DNA of 16,392 bases from Chloroflexota bacterium (lineage in GTDB: Bacteria; Chloroflexota; Dormibacteria; Dormibacterales; Dormibacteraceae), in contig VBJR01000155.1 in NCBI GenBank assembly GCA_005880175.1, forward strand, positions 1-16,392. Reading direction: 5' to 3'. Position numbers and translations under genes: made by a program. A model generated the notes under the pieces. It was not told the DNA's origin and made no database searches. It was given only the letters and a program-made list of their open reading frames with translations. This document shows positions 13,843 to 16,392 of this stretch, one piece after another. Positions within the stretch are counted from its first letter, which is position 1; each line of letters starts with the position of its first letter.

Positions 13843-13871
13843 GCTACCTAAACCGGGCCCGCCGCTACCTA
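13843..13871. promoter_or_regulatory. paired direct repeat GCTACCTA, 21-bp spacing (putative operator)
   Basis: GCTACCTA occurs at 13843-13850 and again at 13864-13871 (TAGGTAGC on the minus strand). The copies are exactly 21 bp apart start to start, two helical turns, so a protein dimer or oligomer would meet both on one face of the DNA. The pair sits between the divergent B12/LuxR and DUF1269 operons. I saw no other full copy in the window. Direct repeats suit the head-to-tail binding known for MalT and for MerR-type B12 regulators. Confidence 0.5.
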
Positions 13872-13888
13872 CGCGCCGGCGGCGGTTT

Positions 13889-13905
13889 TCATCCCATCGG
13901 GATGA
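13889..13905. promoter_or_regulatory. 17-bp palindrome upstream of the DUF1269 operon
   Basis: TCATCCCATCGGGATGA has 7-bp arms around a 3-bp centre, the form of a dimeric repressor operator. It lies 35-51 nt before the DUF1269 start, and about 24 nt upstream of a GACGAT box (13928-13933) that ends 6 nt before the ATG. Binding there would cover the -35 region of that promoter. Confidence 0.45.
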
Positions 13906-13939
13906 TGTGCGGCCCGTCGCCGCCCGTGACGATCGGGCC

Positions 13940-14467
13940 ATGGCAGATCTCATCGCAATCGGCTATCCGGACGAGGCCACGGGAGCGCTCGCGGAGCAGG
14001 AGGCCCAGCGACTGGCGAAGGAGCTGATCATCCAGTCCGACGCGATCGCCTCGGTGCGCCGCGATCGCGAGGGCAAGTTCCACGTGTCCACCAGCCACAA
14101 CCCCGTTGGCGCCGGGGCGACCTGGGGCATGTTCTGGGGCCTGCTGTTCGGCCTCCTCTTCTTCGTCCCGATCTTCGGGATGGCGGTCGGCGCCGGGCTC
14201 GGCGCGCTGATGGGCCGGATCGAGAAGAGCGGGATCGATCGCCAGTTCCAGGACCAGGTCCGCGCCATGCTGGAGCCGGGCACGTCCGCCCTGTTCCTCG
14301 TCATCGAGAAGGTGACGCCGGACAAGGCGGTGGAGGCCCTCAGCAAGTACGGCGGCACCGTGCTCAAGTCCTCCCTCTCGCGGGAGACGGAGCAGCAGCT
14401 GCAGGAGGCGCTGCACGGGAACGCGGCGGGGGCCGAGGCCGGCCGCGGCGCCAGCGTCTCGGGGTGA
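13940..14467 (+). CDS. DUF1269-family membrane-associated protein
   Basis: 175 residues matching the DUF1269 pattern closely. The N-terminal domain opens DLIAIGYPDEATGALAEQEA (about 3-22), then SVRRDREGKFHVSTSHNPVGAGATWG. A glycine-rich hydrophobic hairpin follows (about 60-92: MFWGLLFGLLFFVPIFGMAVGAGLGALMG in two pieces). The C-terminal domain contains GIDRQFQDQVRAML, PGTSALFLVIEKVTPDKAVEALS and KYGGTVLKSSLS. The role of the family is not established; members are often near stress or transport genes. The ATG at 13940 has no ribosome site; a GACGAT box ends 6 nt upstream. Its stop overlaps the next gene's GTG as GTGA. It is divergent from the B12/LuxR operon, whose regulator is a candidate controller. 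Confidence 0.92.
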   Translation: MADLIAIGYPDEATGALAEQEAQRLAKELIIQSDAIASVRRDREGKFHVSTSHNPVGAGATWGMFWGLLFGLLFFVPIFGMAVGAGLGALMGRIEKSGIDRQFQDQVRAMLEPGTSALFLVIEKVTPDKAVEALSKYGGTVLKSSLSRETEQQLQEALHGNAAGAEAGRGASVSG

Positions 14468-15141
14468 GCGGTTCCTCACCGGCGCGGCTCGACCGTCGGG
14501 CGGCGCCGGCGAGCGCTCCGGACGAGCCGCCGCTCGTCGTCGGCGTCTTCGACGACGAGGTGCGAGCGGAGCAGGCCGTCCGGGCGCTCGAGGTGTGGCG
14601 CCACGCCAACCGCGGGGGCGGGATCCAGGCGGTCGGCGTGGTGTCCCGGGGCGTGTCGGGCACCGTGACGTGGCGGGCGCGCGGGGTGACGAGGCCGCGC
14701 CGCGCCGCGCTGGTCGGCCTGGTGGCGGGCGCGGTGCTGTTCGGCCTGCCCGCCGCGGGCGCGGCCGGGCTGGCCGGCTGGGTCGCGGCCAGCGTCGTTC
14801 TCGGGCTGGCGGGTCTGGTCGGCGCCGTCCCCGCGGCCGCCGTCGGCGGGCTGGTCGTCGGGGTCGCGCTCGCGGCGGCGGCGCTCGCCGGGCTGCTGGC
14901 GGGCCTGGCCGGGGCGGTGATCGGCTGCCTGGTCGGCCTGCTGGTCGGCTTCATCGACCAGCAGGTCCGCGGCTTCCACCGGCCCGAGGTGGCCTTCGCG
15001 GCCGACTCGCTGCCCCCCGGCGGGTGGGCGGCGGTGGCGCGGGCCCAGCCCGTGACCGAGCCGGCGGTCCGGGCGGAGCTGGTCCGCCTGGGCGGCGTGC
15101 CGTGCCATCCGGCGCTGCCGCCGGACGCGGAGCCGGCCTGA
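14464..15141 (+). CDS. diverged DUF1269-like membrane protein
   Basis: 225 residues. I read it as a remote paralogue of the preceding gene. LVVGVFDDEVRAEQAV (about 24-39) aligns with the DUF1269 opening, IQAVGVVSRGVSGTVTW (about 54-70) with its second strand pair, and WAAVARAQPVTEPAVRAELVRLGG (about 188-211) with its C-terminal strand and helix. The middle is enlarged to a long Gly/Ala/Val/Leu-rich stretch (about 81-165), enough for three or four membrane passes, compared with one hairpin in the neighbour. A Pro-rich N-terminal extension precedes the domain. GTG 14464 overlaps the upstream stop as GTGA, so translation is coupled and the two products may form a complex. The paralogy is judged by eye and needs a profile comparison. 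Confidence 0.68.
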   Translation: MSGSSPARLDRRAAPASAPDEPPLVVGVFDDEVRAEQAVRALEVWRHANRGGGIQAVGVVSRGVSGTVTWRARGVTRPRRAALVGLVAGAVLFGLPAAGAAGLAGWVAASVVLGLAGLVGAVPAAAVGGLVVGVALAAAALAGLLAGLAGAVIGCLVGLLVGFIDQQVRGFHRPEVAFAADSLPPGGWAAVARAQPVTEPAVRAELVRLGGVPCHPALPPDAEPA

Positions 15142-15143
15142 CC

Positions 15144-15701
15144 ATGGCCCCGCGAACCCGCTGGATCGCCCTCGGGCTCCTCGCCGTGCTGGTCGTGGGC
15201 GGCCTGTCGATCGCGCTGGCCGTGGCCCTGCTCCGGCCGGCCCCGACGACCGCGGCCGCCGCGCCGGCGCCGCAGGCCTCGGCCCAGCCCTCCGCTTCCC
15301 CGAGCCCGGCACCGTCAGCCGGCGACGCCCGCCAGCACCAGCAGTACCGCGCGTACGTGTCCGCGCTCGTCCAGGGGGGCACGGCCGTGATCGCGGACGT
15401 CGGCAGCCTGGCCGGCTGCCGGGACGGCCGGCCGGAGTGCATCGCCCGGCTCGGGCAGGCCAGCAACCAGGTCGCCGCGCTCCGGCGCGACCTGACCGCC
15501 AACCCCGCGCCGCCGTGCCTGGCGGCGGCCGACGAGCGCCTCCAGGACGCCCTGGCCTTCCAGCAGAACGGCCTCGACATCGCCCAGACCGCGGTGCGGA
15601 CCCAGAACCGGCTCCGCCTGGTCCAGGGGCTGCTGCTGACCGCCGTCGGTCTCTGGCGCTCCGGCCAGGCCATCGTCGCCGGCCGCCAGTCCGACTGCTG
15701 A
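15144..15701 (+). CDS. membrane-anchored extracytoplasmic protein of unknown function
   Basis: 185 residues. An N-terminal signal anchor (about 8-30, after MAPRTRW) is followed by an Ala/Pro/Ser/Gln linker (about 31-60) and a mainly helical domain (about 61-185). Four cysteines (C92, C99, C125 and the C-terminal C185) lie in the part predicted outside the cytoplasm and could form two disulfides. Helices such as YRAYVSALVQGGTAVIADVG and LVQGLLLTAVGLW suggest a small helical bundle. I recognise no family. It starts 2 nt after the previous stop, with GGAG about 10 nt upstream, so it is the third gene of the DUF1269 operon. Strong GC hairpins follow its stop. A surface or periplasm-side partner of the DUF1269 proteins is possible but is only a guess from position. 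Confidence 0.72.
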   Translation: MAPRTRWIALGLLAVLVVGGLSIALAVALLRPAPTTAAAAPAPQASAQPSASPSPAPSAGDARQHQQYRAYVSALVQGGTAVIADVGSLAGCRDGRPECIARLGQASNQVAALRRDLTANPAPPCLAAADERLQDALAFQQNGLDIAQTAVRTQNRLRLVQGLLLTAVGLWRSGQAIVAGRQSDC

Positions 15702-15704
15702 CCC

Positions 15705-15721
15705 GGTCCCCCGGGGGGACC
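15705..15721. terminator. GC hairpin after the DUF1269 operon
   Basis: GGTCCCCCGGGGGGACC: 8-bp arms around a single G, beginning 4 nt after the stop at 15701. It lies between convergent genes and works as a stem on either strand. No U-tract follows. Confidence 0.5.
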
Positions 15722-15755
15722 GCCCGCCGCCGCGGCCGCGGCGGCCGCGGCGGGC
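15722..15755. terminator. second GC-only hairpin in the convergent spacer
   Basis: GCCCGCCGC (15722-15730) pairs perfectly with GCGGCGGGC (15747-15755) around a 16-nt GC-only loop that is itself nearly palindromic. It directly abuts the first hairpin. Together the two probably stop transcription between the plus-strand operon and the minus-strand DUF7144-like gene, without a U-tract. The remaining spacer (15756-15790) shows nothing else. Confidence 0.5.
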
Positions 15756-15790
15756 AGGTCGGCCCATTGTGGGGGAGAGGGGGAAGGTCG

Positions 15791-16228
15791 CTACGCGACG
15801 GGCGCGCCCTCCGAGCGGTTCCACCGCGCGGTGAGCCCGAAGAGCACCAGGACGTCGACGGCGATCATCACTGCCGACCACCACGGATACGTCGCGAACG
15901 AGAGCATGTGGAGCAGCAGGGCCAGCCCCGTCACCACGATGCCGAACCACCGCGCCCACGTCTGCCCGGCCATGATCGCCGACCCGGCCGAGAGCATCAG
16001 GACTCCGAACACCAGCCAGGCCAGCGCCCAGATCCAGAGCGATCCGAAGACGGCGCTGCCGATGAACCAGGTGGACCGGAAGAAGGCGAACAGACCCTCG
16101 AACGCGATCCAGATGCCGGCGAACAGCAGCATGACCCCAGAGAACAGCACCCAGCCGTTCTGAGGCATCGCCATCGCGCCTGCGGTCGCGTCGTAGCCTC
16201 CCCGCACGTCGCCTGTCGTACTCGCCAT
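15791..16228 (-). CDS. DUF7144-like four-helix membrane protein
   Basis: 145 residues. A short soluble N-terminus is followed by four transmembrane helices (about 26-50, 63-86, 93-112 and 115-134). Motifs GWVLFSGVMLLFAGIWIAFEG, SAGSAIMAGQTWARWFGIVVTGL (read in two parts) and YPWWSAVMIAVDVLVLFGL match a widespread high-GC Gram-positive family of small membrane proteins with no known function, usually labelled DUF7144. The frame is open upstream of the chosen start, but ATG 16228 has a GGGAG ribosome site about 7 nt before it and matches the family N-terminus, so longer starts are rejected. It is convergent with the DUF1269 operon and ends 35 nt from the GC hairpins. Confidence 0.85.
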   Translation of the reverse strand: MASTTGDVRGGYDATAGAMAMPQNGWVLFSGVMLLFAGIWIAFEGLFAFFRSTWFIGSAVFGSLWIWALAWLVFGVLMLSAGSAIMAGQTWARWFGIVVTGLALLLHMLSFATYPWWSAVMIAVDVLVLFGLTARWNRSEGAPVA

Positions 16229-16305
16229 CTGTTGACTCCCTGGCCCGGCGTGGCGGGCCGATCCTGTCGGGCGGCGCGGGCGTCCGCCAGCCCGCGCCTG
16301 TCTCG

Positions 16306-16311
16306 ACCGTA
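16306..16311 (-). promoter_or_regulatory. possible -10 box TACGGT of the DUF7144-like gene
   Basis: TACGGT on the minus strand fits TAnnnT and would give a leader of about 70 nt. Just upstream (16312-16329) lies an inverted repeat, GGGCCGG/CCGGCCC, with a 4-nt loop, which could be an operator. No -35 is clear. Nothing else is recognisable to the window end at 16392. Confidence 0.3.
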
Positions 16312-16392
16312 GGGCCGGGAGGCCGGCCCGGCCGCGGGCGCGGGGCGACGGCTGCACAAACCGTTCACATCTGGTCGCGGCGAGTGCCTGTC

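Noticed and set aside
13774..13953. Upstream extension of the B12-binding gene (start at 13953)
   Set aside because: The added residues are Arg/Ser-rich and cross the divergent promoter region. The ATG at 13773 has a near-perfect ribosome site.
9872..14467. Plus-strand open frame of 1531 codons ending in the DUF1269 protein
   Set aside because: Only the last 175 codons are a recognisable protein. The rest is antisense to the LuxR and B12-binding genes and out of frame with the DinB and channel genes, with Arg/Pro/Ala-rich product.

Overview
The window is very GC-rich, with G or C at nearly every third codon position. Gene starts mix clear Shine-Dalgarno sites with starts that have no ribosome-binding site but carry a TAnnnT-type -10 box 6-9 nt upstream. 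Gene content includes haem-copper oxidase subunit I, a DUF1269 pair, a DUF7144-like membrane protein, an NfeD/flotillin pair and a MalT-like (LAL) LuxR regulator. This suggests a free-living aerobic bacterium of a high-GC lineage such as Actinomycetota or Chloroflexota. The sequence alone does not let me choose between them. I recognise no tRNA, rRNA, IS element, CRISPR or phage gene.

Layout. 1-3068 (all minus): the 5' part of ctaD (cytochrome oxidase subunit I, running off the left edge), pepT, and a secreted PEBP/YbhB protein followed by a strong hairpin. 3159-5148 (plus): a small lipoprotein-like gene, then an NfeD-like OB-fold gene and a flotillin-like SPFH gene. The NfeD-like gene is preceded by a possible six-codon leader ORF. 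5149-5397: a roughly 116-nt dispersed-repeat-type hairpin built from CACGGAG/CACGAAG heptamers. 5398-7454 (minus): a conserved protein with an Ada-like zinc site, overlapped ATGA by a GH30-like glycoside hydrolase. 7487-8846: a monoacylglycerol-lipase-like hydrolase, convergent with and overlapping a GNAT acetyltransferase. 8938-10943 (plus): a small coiled-coil protein, a tandem-duplicated DinB protein and a K+ channel-like protein. 10955-13773 (minus): a stand-alone cobalamin-binding protein overlapped GTGA by a 715-residue MalT-like LuxR regulator. 13940-15701 (plus): a DUF1269 protein, a diverged DUF1269-like paralogue (GTGA overlap) and a membrane-anchored Cys-containing protein. 15791-16228 (minus): a DUF7144-like four-helix membrane protein.

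The most interesting unit is the B12-binding protein plus LAL regulator. The B12 protein keeps the cobalamin His motif (DPHDLG) and most of the CarH-type Wx9EH motif (Wx9EV here). It has no DNA-binding domain of its own and is translationally coupled to a large STAND-type LuxR regulator. Its promoter region carries two 8-bp direct repeats exactly 21 bp apart, and a 17-bp palindrome lies before the divergent DUF1269 operon. I infer a two-protein cobalamin-dependent (possibly light- or redox-responsive) switch, analogous in layout to AerR/CrtJ but with a LAL effector. This is a hypothesis, not a demonstrated function.
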